This document shows positions 63,193 to 64,000 of a stretch of DNA of 64,000 nt, piece by piece. The position numbers and the translations under genes are program-made. Numbering within the stretch: the first letter of the stretch is position 1; the number at the start of each line of letters is the position of its first letter. The notes under the pieces were generated by a model. That model was not told the origin of the DNA and did no database searches. It worked only from the letters and a program-made list of their open reading frames with translations. The DNA comes from Solidesulfovibrio alcoholivorans DSM 5433 (GTDB taxonomy: Bacteria > Desulfobacterota > Desulfovibrionia > Desulfovibrionales > Desulfovibrionaceae): contig NZ_JNJA01000008.1 in the NCBI RefSeq assembly GCF_000702665.1, positions 1 to 64,000 of the forward strand, written 5' to 3'.

Positions 63193-64000
63193 TCAGGTCT
63201 CAGCCTTGCGAGCCTCATAGGTCGTTATCGCCTTGCGTCGGCCTTGATCGGACAACCAGACTTTTTCCCGCGTGATGTCAAAGTCTTCCCGAACCCAATG
63301 ATTGCGGTTCACCGATCCGATAAGCGGAATGTCCCACAGGAGTGATCGGAACAAATCCATGATGTCCATGGCCAAGGGGTAGGCCGCAGAACGTGGCGTA
63401 TGCATGAATCCAAAGGCCGGTTCCAGGCCGGCCGCCAACAGCCCGGCCACGCAATCGCGGTACAACAAGGCGTAGCCAAAGGAGAGCAACGCGTTGAAAG
63501 GGTCCTTGGGCGGCCGGCGAGTACGGCCCGTAAAGTGCAACAATTCGCCCTTCCGGGAAGATATCAGGGCCGCCAATCCCTGAAAGTAGGTCTGGGCGGC
63601 CAGCGCCTCGTCTCCTCGCAAATGATTCACGGCCCACTCAGGCGTGTCTTGTTGATCCGCCCTCTGCCGGGACCTTTTCAGCGCCAAGGCCAGATCATGG
63701 AGATGCGCGCCGAGTCTCGTCTTGCGCTCCGGTGAGGTACGGGAGGAGCGACCCAGATAGCGCAGTTGATTGGCAATCTTGGCCTGGACAAGCCCACTGG
63801 CCAGGCGAAGACGTACCTGCGGATCACTGAGCGCCTCGTATTGACGGTGGCGCCGCTTCACCTGGCCGGCTCCGGGACTAAGCGCCCCGATGTAGGCTCC
63901 CCCATAACTCAGCCAGTGCACGTCCACGTCCCGAGCGGCGCAGTAGGCTAGGCATTGGGCCGTAATCTGGACGTTGCCATGTAAAATTAGTCCCTCCACG
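63193..64000 (-). CDS. cas1: CRISPR-associated Cas1, partial (runs off window)
   Basis: The 269 visible codons lack the beginning: the first residues seen (LILHGNVQITAQCLAYCAAR) correspond to the internal GNVQ strand of Cas1. VDVHWLSYGGAYIGALSPG ends the N-terminal beta domain. The helical catalytic domain carries Glu in LRGDEALAAQTYFQGLAAL, then PPKDPFNALLSFGYALLYRD and His in GFMHTPRSAAYPLAMDIMDL. The usual third acidic residue, Glu in D-x-x-E-x-F-R, is Asp here (DIMDLFRS). A fused Cas4 domain may lie upstream, outside the window. Confidence 0.93.
   Translation of the reverse strand, partial: VEGLILHGNVQITAQCLAYCAARDVDVHWLSYGGAYIGALSPGAGQVKRRHRQYEALSDPQVRLRLASGLVQAKIANQLRYLGRSSRTSPERKTRLGAHLHDLALALKRSRQRADQQDTPEWAVNHLRGDEALAAQTYFQGLAALISSRKGELLHFTGRTRRPPKDPFNALLSFGYALLYRDCVAGLLAAGLEPAFGFMHTPRSAAYPLAMDIMDLFRSLLWDIPLIGSVNRNHWVREDFDITREKVWLSDQGRRKAITTYEARKAET

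Overview
The window looks like the accessory genome of a GC-rich, anaerobic, sulfate-reducer-like bacterium, most plausibly Desulfovibrionaceae. This is inferred from gene content: a DUF134/DUF5320/CGGC/DUF364/ferredoxin cluster, a B12-type radical SAM DUF4070 protein, a zinc-ribbon integrase and hemerythrin. No rRNA or protein-marker gene is present to prove it. Most of the 64 kb is mobile, decayed or defence-related.

Layout. 1-322: end of an IS21-family element that has cut the 5' end off a CcdA-type membrane protein gene (323-775). About 880-1110: a structured non-coding stretch. 1139-23773: an island bounded by an imperfect ~165-bp direct repeat (about 88% identical by eye) with a truncated integrase just inside its left end. 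23917-28493: a leftward metal/Fe-S cluster (ferredoxin, two CGGC proteins, two DUF364 proteins, DUF5320, zinc ribbon, DUF134-NifX regulator) behind a GAGCA/TGCTC palindromic operator. 28771-30420: decayed IS256 transposase and PP2C phosphatase. 30896-46307: ordinary chromosomal-type genes (two esterases, AI-2E-type permease, secreted protein, a giant cyclic beta-glucan synthase of the NdvB type, radical SAM protein). 46523-47638: a broken integrase and a 48-nt tRNA-Arg(ACG) 3' fragment. 47764-about 55515: a phage-satellite-like element (integrase, CI-like repressor, small HTH proteins, primase-helicase, iteron-rich putative origin, small cargo genes). 55528-55963: IS3 and IS21 debris. 56268-60742: HTH-dynamin GTPase, an unknown partner, a broken phosphoesterase and a ribbon-helix-helix protein with a large inverted-repeat operator. 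61423-64000: a 16-repeat CRISPR array followed by cas2 and cas1, the cas operon running in from beyond the right edge.

The outstanding part is the island core (2.1-20.8 kb). One leftward nine-gene operon (12886 to 5447) encodes a TIR/beta-propeller membrane protein, a 62-residue protein, an E2-like protein, a JAB/JAMM protease, an E1/ThiF-like enzyme and four successive paralogous four-helix membrane proteins. All four carry the same short cytosolic D-G hairpin-like motif, and the 62-residue protein carries a related one. Divergent from it run a RyR-TPR-SLOG-like-class III nucleotide cyclase protein, an alpha/beta hydrolase-TPR protein and a second TIR/beta-propeller protein. A FliG-C-like protein and a SLOG-membrane protein converge on the operon from the left. 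I read this as a multi-component immune or conflict system combining nucleotide signalling, ubiquitin-like conjugation, TIR effectors and membrane effectors. The domains are seen in the sequence; the joint function is inference.

The island's right end (20.8-23.3 kb) is a graveyard: alcohol dehydrogenase, SDR and glyoxalase fragments, then a Ser/Thr-kinase-AAA gene fused head-on to a truncated hemerythrin gene by a deletion.
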